From: Pseudomonas silesiensis
Lineage (GTDB): Bacteria > Pseudomonadota > Gammaproteobacteria > Pseudomonadales > Pseudomonadaceae
Direction: 5' to 3'
Assembly (NCBI RefSeq): GCF_001661075.1
Contig: NZ_CP014870.1
Coordinates: forward strand, 2,500,501 to 2,564,500
Length of the DNA stretch: 64,000 bases
Part shown: in pieces, positions 16,308 to 24,226 of the stretch
How the letters are laid out: every line of letters begins with the position of its first letter
Numbering within the stretch: the first letter of the stretch is position 1
Position numbers and translations under genes: made by a program
The notes under the pieces: model-generated
Databases searched by the model: none
Told to the model about the DNA's origin: nothing
Seen by the model: the letters and a program-made list of their open reading frames with translations, nothing else

Positions 16308-18590
16308 ATGCCTGTCCAACTCAGCTATCCAGGCGTCTATATCGAAGAGCTTCCCAGCGGCGTGCGAACCATTACCGGGGTCGCGACCTCGGTGGCGGCC
16401 TTTGCCGGTTCGGCGCCTCGCGGGCCGATCAATAATGCCCAGCACCTGTTCAGTTTCGCCGATTACGAGCGGCGTTTCGGCGGCCTGGCGGTGGATTCCG
16501 AGATGGGTTATGCGGTCCGCCAGTTTTTCCAGAACGGCGGCACCGAGGCTTACGTGGTGCGTATCGTCAAGGACGCCAGCACCGCGAGCAAAACCTTGCA
16601 GAACGCGACGCCGATCGACGTGCTCAAGGTCCAGGCGCTGGACGAAGGCGCTGCTGGCAACGGTATCGAAGTGCGGGTTGATCACCTGACCATCAACCCC
16701 GGTAGCTCATTCAACATCACGTTCATCCGCGCCTCGGATGGACGCGCCGAACGCTATGAAAATCTGTCGATGAACTCGATGGACGCCCGCTACGCGCTGG
16801 ATCAGGTCAATGCTGTTTCACAGTTGGTAAAACTGAGTCGGATGGTCGGTCAGTCGGCGCTGGACGGGTTGGCCGCCGGCACTTCGCGCAGCGCCAACCT
16901 GGCCGATGTGACGACCCTGCTGGACGCCAACCACAACGAGTTTCGGGTCAGCGTGAACAATCTGCCGCCGGTCAAGGTGCTGATCGCACTGCCGGCGGAT
17001 ATCGCCGGCGGCACGGCGACCCAGCGTCTGGATTCACTGTGCGGCGCGATCCAGACCAAGGTCCGGGCGCAGGCGAACAGCCAACTGGCCTACCAGAACT
17101 TTACCTGTGGGCGGCCGGCCACTACGCAAACGATCCTGATGACGTCCGGTGTCGGCGGCGAATTCTCCAGTGTGCGGGTGCTGCCCGGGCAGAAGAGCAA
17201 TGCCAGTGCCGCGCTCAAACTGGGCAGTGAGGCCGGTGGCGTCGAGGTCGACGCGGTCGGGGCGATCCGTCCGGTGCCCGTGCCTGATCCGGCGACCCTG
17301 ACCAGCGATACCTTCGGTGCCAACGACCTGGATGCACTGCCGGATGCGACCCACACCGGCTTGCGCATCAGTCTCGATGGCAATTCCGACGTGATCGATA
17401 TCGGTGACGCGCTGGCGGTTGGCGGCAACCTGGCTGACAAACTGAGCGACATGGCCGCGCGGATCCAGGCGGCGGTGCGTGCGCGCAAGCCGGGCGATCC
17501 GGCCTACCGCAACTTTACCTGCGCAGTGGCCGGCAGCACCTTGGTCCTTGCCACCGGCACCCGGGGCGCGGCCTCGAGTATCGCGGTCTCGGCTTCGCCG
17601 CTGAACAGCATCGCCAGCCAACTGCACTTGCTGGCGGGCTCGCTCACCACCCAGCCGGTGAACGTCACGCTGCAGGGTGGCAGTGAAACAGCCTATGCCG
17701 CTGCGGATATCTATGCCGCCTTCATTGCTGACCGTGACACGCGCAAAGGGTTGTATGCCCTGGAAGCAGTGGACCTGTTCAACATCCTCTGTCTGCCGGG
17801 CATCACCGACGCCGGCGTGCTGATGGATGCGGCCGCCTACTGTGAGGAGCGTCGGGCATTCTTTGTGATCGACTCGCCGCCAATGGCTGTCGATCCGCAG
17901 CAGATGGTGGCGACGGTATCCGGCACCGCGTTGCCAAAGTCCGATCATGCCGCGGTCTACTACCCCTGGATCTACATTGCCGATCCCCTGAAAAACGGCA
18001 AGCTGCGTCTGAGCGCACCTTGCGGCACCGTGGCCGGGCTTTACGCCCGCACCGATGGCGACCGTGGTGTGTGGAAGGCGCCGGCCGGCACTGAAGCCAG
18101 CCTGATCGGGGTGCAGGCGCTGAACTATCAATTGAACGACCGCGAGAATGGCAGTCTCAACCCGTTGGGGGTCAACTGCCTGCGCAGTTTTCCGGTCTAC
18201 GGCGCGGTGTCCTGGGGTGCCCGGACCTTGCGCGGGGCCGACCAGATGACCTCGGAATACAAGTACGTGCCGGTGCGCCGACTGGCCCTGTTTCTCGAAG
18301 AAAGCCTGTATCGCGGCACTCAGTGGGTGGTGTTCGAGCCCAATGATGAGCCGCTCTGGGCGCAGATCCGGCTCAACCTCGGCGCCTTCATGAACAGTCT
18401 GTTCCGCCAGGGCGCCTTCCAGGGTAAAACGCCGCGCGAGGCCTATCTGGTCAAGTGCGATCGCGAAACCACCACCCAGGACGACATCAATCGCGGCGTG
18501 GTGAATATCCTGGTGGCGTTCGCACCGCTGAAACCGGCGGAGTTCGTGGTGATCAGGATCCAGCAGCTGGCTGGGCAGATTCAGGTGTGA
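16308..18590 (+). CDS. eCIS contractile sheath protein
   Basis: A protein of 760 residues. The N-terminus (LSYPGVYIEELPSGVRTITGVATSVAAFAG) and C-terminal part (LNLGAFMNSLFRQGAFQG...FVVIRIQQLAGQIQV) are those of phage and Afp2-4/PVC sheath proteins. The C-terminal segment donates the strand linking neighbouring subunits. It is larger than the usual 350-500 residues because of an insert at about 195-450. This insert contains two related modules, each with AYxNFTC, then a strand, then GxxxSSxxV (near 249-290 and 387-430). The sheath contracts to drive the inner tube through a target envelope. It is the first gene of the operon. Confidence 0.95.
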   Translation: MPVQLSYPGVYIEELPSGVRTITGVATSVAAFAGSAPRGPINNAQHLFSFADYERRFGGLAVDSEMGYAVRQFFQNGGTEAYVVRIVKDASTASKTLQNATPIDVLKVQALDEGAAGNGIEVRVDHLTINPGSSFNITFIRASDGRAERYENLSMNSMDARYALDQVNAVSQLVKLSRMVGQSALDGLAAGTSRSANLADVTTLLDANHNEFRVSVNNLPPVKVLIALPADIAGGTATQRLDSLCGAIQTKVRAQANSQLAYQNFTCGRPATTQTILMTSGVGGEFSSVRVLPGQKSNASAALKLGSEAGGVEVDAVGAIRPVPVPDPATLTSDTFGANDLDALPDATHTGLRISLDGNSDVIDIGDALAVGGNLADKLSDMAARIQAAVRARKPGDPAYRNFTCAVAGSTLVLATGTRGAASSIAVSASPLNSIASQLHLLAGSLTTQPVNVTLQGGSETAYAAADIYAAFIADRDTRKGLYALEAVDLFNILCLPGITDAGVLMDAAAYCEERRAFFVIDSPPMAVDPQQMVATVSGTALPKSDHAAVYYPWIYIADPLKNGKLRLSAPCGTVAGLYARTDGDRGVWKAPAGTEASLIGVQALNYQLNDRENGSLNPLGVNCLRSFPVYGAVSWGARTLRGADQMTSEYKYVPVRRLALFLEESLYRGTQWVVFEPNDEPLWAQIRLNLGAFMNSLFRQGAFQGKTPREAYLVKCDRETTTQDDINRGVVNILVAFAPLKPAEFVVIRIQQLAGQIQV

Positions 18591-18601
18591 TCAAGGCGGC
18601 G

Positions 18602-18619
18602 GTCACCCGGGTGGGTGAC
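18602..18619 (+). promoter_or_regulatory. Hairpin between sheath and tube genes
   Basis: GTCACCC-gggt-GGGTGAC forms a 7-bp stem with a 4-base loop, 12 bases after the sheath stop. No T run follows, so it is more likely an mRNA stability or processing element than a terminator. It could help set the tube-to-sheath expression ratio. Confidence 0.5.
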
Positions 18620-18649
18620 TGCTGAACCGCTGCATCGGGGAGATATGCC

Positions 18650-19174
18650 ATGGCTCAGTTCACGGTCAACGCCCAGCGTTTCGATCCGTACAAGAACTTC
18701 AAATTCCGCGTCAAGTGGGACGGTCGCTATGTCGCGGGCATCAGCAAGGTGTCGGCGCTCAAGCGCACCACGGAAGTGGTCAAGCACCGCGAGGGCGGTG
18801 ATCCCAGCAGCAGCCGCAAATCGCCGGGGCGCACCGAGTTCGAGGCGATCACCCTGGAGCGCGGGGTGACCCACGATGCCGATTTCGAGCGCTGGGCGAA
18901 CAAGGTCTGGAACTTCGCTTCCGGCCTGGGCGCGGAGGTGTCGCTCAAGGATTTTCGCAAGGACATCATCATCGAGCTGTACAACGAGGCCGGCCAATTG
19001 GCCCTGGCGTACAAGGTGTTCCGCTGTTGGGTCAGCGAGTTCCAGTCGCTGCCGGACCTGGACGCCAATGCCAACGCCGTGGCCATCGCCCGTCTGAAGC
19101 TGGAAAACGAAGGCTGGGAGCGCGATTACGAGGTGGCCGAACCGAGCGAGCCAAGCTTCAACGAGCCGAACTGA
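18650..19174 (+). CDS. eCIS inner tube protein (gp19/Afp1-like)
   Basis: A protein of 174 residues matching the T4 gp19-type tail tube family: FRVKWDGRYVAGISKVSALKRTTEVV, RKSPGRTEFEAITLERGVTHD, then a long helix and IARLKLENEGWERDYE. It would stack as hexamers to form the tube inside the sheath. GGGGAG precedes the start. It is the only tube-type gene in the cluster, whereas Afp and PVC loci have two or three. Confidence 0.95.
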   Translation: MAQFTVNAQRFDPYKNFKFRVKWDGRYVAGISKVSALKRTTEVVKHREGGDPSSSRKSPGRTEFEAITLERGVTHDADFERWANKVWNFASGLGAEVSLKDFRKDIIIELYNEAGQLALAYKVFRCWVSEFQSLPDLDANANAVAIARLKLENEGWERDYEVAEPSEPSFNEPN

Positions 19175-19220
19175 CGAGGCATCGTGCCTGCTGGTGTTTC
19201 CATGACGGAGATCCCTGACT

Positions 19221-19970
19221 GTGTCCAAGCTTGATTGCGCTGACTGGCTGGCGATCTGGGACCATAGCCAGACGCTGCCCCCCGCCCTGCAAACCTGCGC
19301 GCTCTTGGCGCCCTTGCTGGCCGATGGCCTGGCGGGTGCCGAACGGTTGCCAGTGGGGCGGCGCGATGCCCATCTGCTGGATCTGTATGACGCACTGCTC
19401 GGTCCGCAATTGACCGCCATGGCCTGCTGCGGGCACTGCGCCGAGCGCCTGGAGCTGAACCTGAACACGGCCGACCTGCGCCTGGATGATCCAGCCCCCG
19501 CCGCGCCGGAACTGCAGTTGGAATGGCAAGATTACCACCTGCGCTTTCGCCTGCCGGACAGCCGCGACCTGGCGGTCCTGGCCCAATGGTTGAACAATGA
19601 GCCGGCAACGGACATCGAGCAGGCCCGGCTGCTGTTGGTCCGGCGCTGCGTGCTGGAGGCGGCGCAGGGCGCTCGGCCGGTGTCGCCCGAGGCATTGCCC
19701 CAGGGTCTGCTGCAGGCCTTGAGCGAGGCCATGACACAGGCCGATCCACAGGCGCTGATCGAGTTGGACATGTGCTGCCCGGCGTGCGAGGAACGCTGGA
19801 ACGAGGCCTTCGATATCGGCAGCTATCTGCTGGAAAGTCTTGATCATTGGGCGCGCCGGACACTCGATCAAGTGCATCTGCTGGCGACGGCCTACGGCTG
19901 GAGCGAGGCGCAGATCCTCGCCTTGAGCCCGCAACGTCGTGCCCGCTATCTGGAACGCGTGCAGTCATGA
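19221..19970 (+). CDS. Zinc-ribbon eCIS assembly protein (T4 gp26/gp51 chaperone-like)
   Basis: A protein of 249 residues with two Cys clusters, CCGHC at 69-73 and CCPAC at 185-189, spaced as a split zinc site. The rest is helical. Proteins of this plan in contractile tail loci resemble the T4-type baseplate hub assembly chaperones. The start is GTG with GGAG about 12 bases upstream. It overlaps the next gene by an ATGA. The chaperone role is inferred from family resemblance and position between the tube and cap genes. Confidence 0.65.
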   Translation: MSKLDCADWLAIWDHSQTLPPALQTCALLAPLLADGLAGAERLPVGRRDAHLLDLYDALLGPQLTAMACCGHCAERLELNLNTADLRLDDPAPAAPELQLEWQDYHLRFRLPDSRDLAVLAQWLNNEPATDIEQARLLLVRRCVLEAAQGARPVSPEALPQGLLQALSEAMTQADPQALIELDMCCPACEERWNEAFDIGSYLLESLDHWARRTLDQVHLLATAYGWSEAQILALSPQRRARYLERVQS

Positions 19971-20734
19971 GTGACTTGCTGCTGGTCCTGGCCCGTCGCG
20001 CCTTGCAGCCGTCGGCGATTCGCCCGCGAATCGGCTCGCGCTTTGAAAACGACGCGATCATGCTGCGCGATGTCGAGCAGGCGCCGCCATCGCCGCTGGC
20101 GTCTCCCCGCGAACCGACAACTCCGATTACCCCGAAACCCGGAGTGGTACAGCCCGACTCCGAGTCATCCACACCGATACCGATACCGCTGCCCGTTACG
20201 CCGGTGTTGCGCCGGGCGACCTCGCTGCTGCAGCAGCCGCCGCCGGTGACGTCCACCCCGCCACCGACGCGTGGACCCTTGCCAAATCGGGTGTCATCGG
20301 TGTTTGTATCGCCGAAGGACGCCGGGTTGCCGCGGATCCCGCTGCCGTTGCCACCGGTGGTCGATACGGCGCAAGGGCAGTCACCGTTGCGCCTGGAAAC
20401 CCGATTGATCGAACGCACCCACAGTGAACAGCGCGTCGAGCGCCACGAGCTGAGTCGGGAGCTGATCGAGCGCCGTGTCGAACGTCTGCACGAGCAACCG
20501 CCAACCGCCACCGCTGCCCCGGGGCCACTTCATGCCCGGCAGGAACCGCGCCCGCCGCAGCTCGATGGGCAGGTCGCCGCGCCACGGGTTGAAATCACCA
20601 TCGGCCGGATCGAAATTCTCCCGCACGAGGCTGCGCCCGCAGCGCGTCGGGAAGAGCCGCTCCGGCGCCTGCCGGCCAAGTCCCTGGATGACTACCTGAG
20701 GGAGCGTGACGCTGGTGCAGGGCCGCGATCATGA
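19967..20734 (+). CDS. Proline-rich eCIS-associated protein
   Basis: A protein of 255 residues of low complexity. A short N-terminal segment (MSDLLLVLARRALQPSAIRPRIGSR in part) is followed by a long Pro/Thr/Ser-rich linker (about 40-140), an Arg/Glu-rich stretch likely to form a coiled coil (ETRLIERTHSEQRVERHELS region), and a short C-terminal segment with VEITIGRIEI before LDDYLRER. Many eCIS loci carry a similar disordered protein ending in this IGRIEI-type motif. The function is unknown, with a scaffold or connector being plausible. ATG 19967 is chosen because it overlaps the upstream stop. Confidence 0.65.
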   Translation: MSDLLLVLARRALQPSAIRPRIGSRFENDAIMLRDVEQAPPSPLASPREPTTPITPKPGVVQPDSESSTPIPIPLPVTPVLRRATSLLQQPPPVTSTPPPTRGPLPNRVSSVFVSPKDAGLPRIPLPLPPVVDTAQGQSPLRLETRLIERTHSEQRVERHELSRELIERRVERLHEQPPTATAAPGPLHARQEPRPPQLDGQVAAPRVEITIGRIEILPHEAAPAARREEPLRRLPAKSLDDYLRERDAGAGPRS

Positions 20735-22041
20735 GTTCGCCACTCGGGCTGGCAGCCGCGCTCGCGACGCTCCAGCAGATGCTCGAAAGCGGTCTGGCCG
20801 ACTTGAAAATCAGTGACGTGTTGGGCGGCGCGCCGAGCGTCACCTGTGTCGGCCCGGACCGCATAGATCCCGACGGCGGCGACCAGCTGAACCTCTTTCT
20901 CTACAACCAGACGCGCAATCCCGGCTGGGCCAATCTCGGCCTGCCGAGCCGCGATAGCCTGGGTGAGCGCATCGGCAACCCACCCCTCGCACTGGACTTG
21001 CACATTCTGATCACCGCCTATGGCGCCGCTGACTTTCACGCCGAAATCCTGCTCGGCGCCGCCATGCAGATCCTTCACGACACGCCGGGAATGGGCCGTG
21101 ATGCCATCCGCGCGGCACTCAAGCCGGCGCCGAACAAACCCAATGTGCCCAAGGCCCTGGAACGTGCCGGGCTGGCCGACCAGCTGGAGCAACTGCGGAT
21201 CACACCGCTCAATCACAGCACCGACGAACTCTCGCGCATCTGGTCCGCGATCCAGGTGCCGGCGCGGCCCAGTGCGGCGTACCTGATCAGCGTGCTGCTG
21301 CAATCAACGACCAGGAGCCAGCGCACGCCGCTGCCGGTTCGGGAGCGCAACCTCTATGTGGTGCCGCTGCGTACGCCACGGGTGGACCGGGTCGAATCGG
21401 TGGCCGGTGCGGCCATGCCGATTCTGCCGGACGGCAGCGTGCGGGTCAGCGGCGCCAATTTCAAGGCCACGGCGGTGCAATTGCTGGTCAACGGACTGGA
21501 CCTGAGCACCGGTCTGAGCAAAGTCGAAAACGACACCCTGGAGTTCGGCTTCCTGTCGCCGGCGCTGCCTTCATCCTTGCGGGCGGGCGTCTGCACAGTG
21601 CAGGTGGTCCATGGGCAATGGTTGGGTACGCCGCCAGTGGCGCACGGGGCGGTGCAATCGAACCCGGGTGTGTTCATCCTCAATCCCCAGGCAACTTTTG
21701 TCGTACAGTCCGGCGCCACCAGCTCGGTGGTCGACGGCGTGACCTATCGGTCCGGTGGCATAAAGGTGACCTGTACGCCACCGGTGGGCGCGCGCCAGCG
21801 GGTACGCCTGCTGCTCAACGAAAAGGACCCGCCGGACGATCGGCCGGCACGGGCCTACAGTTTCAACGCAATTGACGGTAACGGCATTCTCCCGCCGGCC
21901 GAGCAGAGCGCAGCCGTCACCGTCGAATACCAGGGCGTCGTCCAGGGTGCCTATCTGGCACGGGTGCAGGTGGATGCCGGAACCAGCGCGCTGGTCATGG
22001 GCGCGGATGGGCAATTCAGCGCACCGCAGGTGCTGCCATGA
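20731..22041 (+). CDS. DUF4255 (Pvc16/Afp16-like) tail-terminator protein
   Basis: A protein of 436 residues. The N-terminal ~200 residues are a DUF4255 domain (LDLHILITAYG, LLGAAMQILHDTP, LNHSTDELSRIWSA), as in Afp16/Pvc16, the cap that ends tube and sheath polymerisation. The C-terminal half has an IPT/TIG-like immunoglobulin segment (GSVRVSGANFKATAVQLLVNG) and another strand-rich domain. The extra domains could decorate the distal end of the particle. Start and stop codons overlap both neighbours (ATGA). Confidence 0.9.
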   Translation: MSSPLGLAAALATLQQMLESGLADLKISDVLGGAPSVTCVGPDRIDPDGGDQLNLFLYNQTRNPGWANLGLPSRDSLGERIGNPPLALDLHILITAYGAADFHAEILLGAAMQILHDTPGMGRDAIRAALKPAPNKPNVPKALERAGLADQLEQLRITPLNHSTDELSRIWSAIQVPARPSAAYLISVLLQSTTRSQRTPLPVRERNLYVVPLRTPRVDRVESVAGAAMPILPDGSVRVSGANFKATAVQLLVNGLDLSTGLSKVENDTLEFGFLSPALPSSLRAGVCTVQVVHGQWLGTPPVAHGAVQSNPGVFILNPQATFVVQSGATSSVVDGVTYRSGGIKVTCTPPVGARQRVRLLLNEKDPPDDRPARAYSFNAIDGNGILPPAEQSAAVTVEYQGVVQGAYLARVQVDAGTSALVMGADGQFSAPQVLP

Positions 22042-23951
22042 GCCATCGCCGGGATTTCGCCAACAACCGCCGCGTGCTGACCCAGGCGTTGAATGCGTTT
22101 GTCGCCTATCTGACGGCGCGGTTGGCAGGCGACCCTGCGCCCCTGGGCGCTTATCTGGAAACCCCGCCGGCCCTGGCGCTGTTGAGCGAGCGGCTGGGAC
22201 TGAGCCGATTCGAGCAGGACCTGTTGCTGCTGGCCGCCGCGGTAGACCTTGACCCACGCTTTCGCGATCTGCTGGCCCAGGCTCACGGCGACGTGAACCA
22301 ACCCTGGTTGAGTTTCGAATTGGCCCTGCGCCTGCTACCGGATCCGCAGTGGAGTGCGACCACCCCGGTCGGCCGTCTGCGGCGCTGGCAATTGCTCGAG
22401 CCGTGCGGCAGCGGCGGGGCGCTGCAAGCGCGGTTGGTGGTGGATGAAATGATCCTGCACCGGATTGCCGGCCTTAGCTTTCCCGACCCGCGCCTGGAAC
22501 CGTGGTTTCGTCAGGAAAACCTGCCGGATGCCGCGTCGGTCGTTATCGACAGGCACCAGGCCAGGGCCAGCATCCTCGAGATCGCCGCTCAGTGGCAGGC
22601 GGCGCCCAGCCTGGCCCTGGCGCCGATCGCGCGGCTGCTGGACGGCGACGGTGAAGCCTACGCCCAGGCCCTGGCGGCAGAACTGGGGCTCAAGCTTTAC
22701 CGGATGGCTGAGCATGACCTGCCAGCCGGGCCAGTCGAGCGCGAGCAGCTGGCGCACCTGTGGGCGCGTGAAGCGCTGTTGCAGGGCGTGCTGCTCTGGT
22801 TGCAACCGCGCAGCCTGAACCCGGAGCAGGCGCAACGCTTGGGCGAGTTCCTCGATCACTTGCAGTGCCTGTTGCTGCTCAGTGGCGACAGCGCACCCAA
22901 CTTGCGTCGCCGTCAATGCCGGGTCACGGTCCAGGACAATGATGCGTCGGCGCGGCTCAAGCTCTGGCAGCAACAATTGGGTGACTCAGTCGCCGACGTC
23001 AATGGCCGTCTCGGTCTGTTGGCGGAACAGTTTCAGCTTGGCAGCAGCACCATCCTGCGTCTCGCCGAGGGTTTCAAGGCCAGGCCCGAAGGCGGTGCCG
23101 ATCACCTCTGGCAGGTGTGTCGAGAAGAAGCTCGACGCGGCCTGGAGCACTTGGCGGAACGGGTGGATGCCCGCGCCGGCTGGGACGATCTGGTATTGCC
23201 GGACGCGGCCCTGACCAGCCTGCGTACATTGGCGGCCCAGGTCCGCCAGCGCACCCGGGTGTATCGCGACTGGGGCTTTGCCGCACGCAGCGACCGTGGC
23301 CTGGGTATCAGCGCCTTGTTCGCCGGCGGCAGCGGCACCGGCAAGACCCTGGCCGCCGAAGTGCTGGCCAATGAACTGGGGCTGGACCTCTACCGCATCG
23401 ATCTGGCGGCGCTGGTCAGCAAGTACATCGGCGAGACCGAGAAAAACCTGTCGCGGGTATTCGCCGCGGCCGAAAGCAGCGGCGCGATCCTGCTGTTCGA
23501 CGAGGCCGACGCCTTGTTCGGTAAACGCAGTGAGGTGCGCGACAGTCATGACCGCTACGCGAACCTGGAGGTCAGCTACCTGCTGCAACGGATCGAGACT
23601 TACCGGGGGCTGGCGATTCTCACCACCAACCTGAAGCAGGCCATCGACCCGGCGTTCCAGCGCCGCATCCGTTTCATCGTGCATTTTCCCTTCCCCGATG
23701 TGGAGGCCCGCAGTGCCATCTGGCAGCGGGCGTTTCCGTCCGTGGCGCCGTGCAGCGCGCTGGACATTGGCAAGTTGGCGAGGCTTTCGCTGTCGGGCGG
23801 GCATATCCGCAACCTGGCCTTGAACGCGGCCTTCCTCGCGGCGGACAGGGACATGGCCATCGGCATGCAGCATCTGCGCGCCGCGGCCGAAGCGGAGTTC
23901 GCCAAACTGGAGAAACCGCTGCCGGCGGCGGAAGTGGGGGACTGGGAATGA
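22038..23951 (+). CDS. eCIS AAA+ ATPase (Afp15/Pvc15-like)
   Basis: A protein of 637 residues. A variable helical N-terminal half is followed by an AAA+ module with Walker A GGSGTGKT (430-437) and Walker B ILLFDEADALFG (Asp488-Glu489). A sensor segment (AILTTNLKQAIDPAFQRRIRF, shown in part) and a C-terminal lid follow. Such ATPases are a hallmark of eCIS loci and are needed for particle assembly or cargo loading. They have no counterpart in R-type pyocins or T6SS, where ClpV is unrelated in architecture. Confidence 0.95.
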   Translation: MSHRRDFANNRRVLTQALNAFVAYLTARLAGDPAPLGAYLETPPALALLSERLGLSRFEQDLLLLAAAVDLDPRFRDLLAQAHGDVNQPWLSFELALRLLPDPQWSATTPVGRLRRWQLLEPCGSGGALQARLVVDEMILHRIAGLSFPDPRLEPWFRQENLPDAASVVIDRHQARASILEIAAQWQAAPSLALAPIARLLDGDGEAYAQALAAELGLKLYRMAEHDLPAGPVEREQLAHLWAREALLQGVLLWLQPRSLNPEQAQRLGEFLDHLQCLLLLSGDSAPNLRRRQCRVTVQDNDASARLKLWQQQLGDSVADVNGRLGLLAEQFQLGSSTILRLAEGFKARPEGGADHLWQVCREEARRGLEHLAERVDARAGWDDLVLPDAALTSLRTLAAQVRQRTRVYRDWGFAARSDRGLGISALFAGGSGTGKTLAAEVLANELGLDLYRIDLAALVSKYIGETEKNLSRVFAAAESSGAILLFDEADALFGKRSEVRDSHDRYANLEVSYLLQRIETYRGLAILTTNLKQAIDPAFQRRIRFIVHFPFPDVEARSAIWQRAFPSVAPCSALDIGKLARLSLSGGHIRNLALNAAFLAADRDMAIGMQHLRAAAEAEFAKLEKPLPAAEVGDWE

Positions 23952-24226
23952 CCCGCACCCTGGCACCCGCCGCCCCGACCATCAGCCTGACGATAGGGAC
24001 CCTGGCGCTGCCCGGCTATTCGTTGCGCAATGGCCAGCGCCTGGCCGGCGCCCTGGAGCGCGAGTTGGGGCGGTTGCTGATCCAGGGAGCGCTGCCAGGG
24101 CCAGGCTTTGCGCTCGAGCAGGTGCAAATTCCCCGGTTCGCCACGCCCGCCGGTGAACGCCCGGAGCGCACCGGACGGCGCCTGGCACGGCTGATCGCCG
24201 AACAGTTGCAGGGGCCGGGACAATGA
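23948..24226 (+). CDS. Small eCIS-associated protein
   Basis: A protein of 92 residues translated from ATG 23948, which overlaps the ATPase stop. It contains ISLTIGTLALPGYS near the N-terminus, a helical RLAGALERELGRLLIQG segment and an Arg-rich C-terminus. Its position directly before the DUF4157 gene, with overlaps on both sides, suggests a role tied to that protein, for example as an adaptor or chaperone. I do not recognise a named family. Confidence 0.7.
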   Translation: MTRTLAPAAPTISLTIGTLALPGYSLRNGQRLAGALERELGRLLIQGALPGPGFALEQVQIPRFATPAGERPERTGRRLARLIAEQLQGPGQ

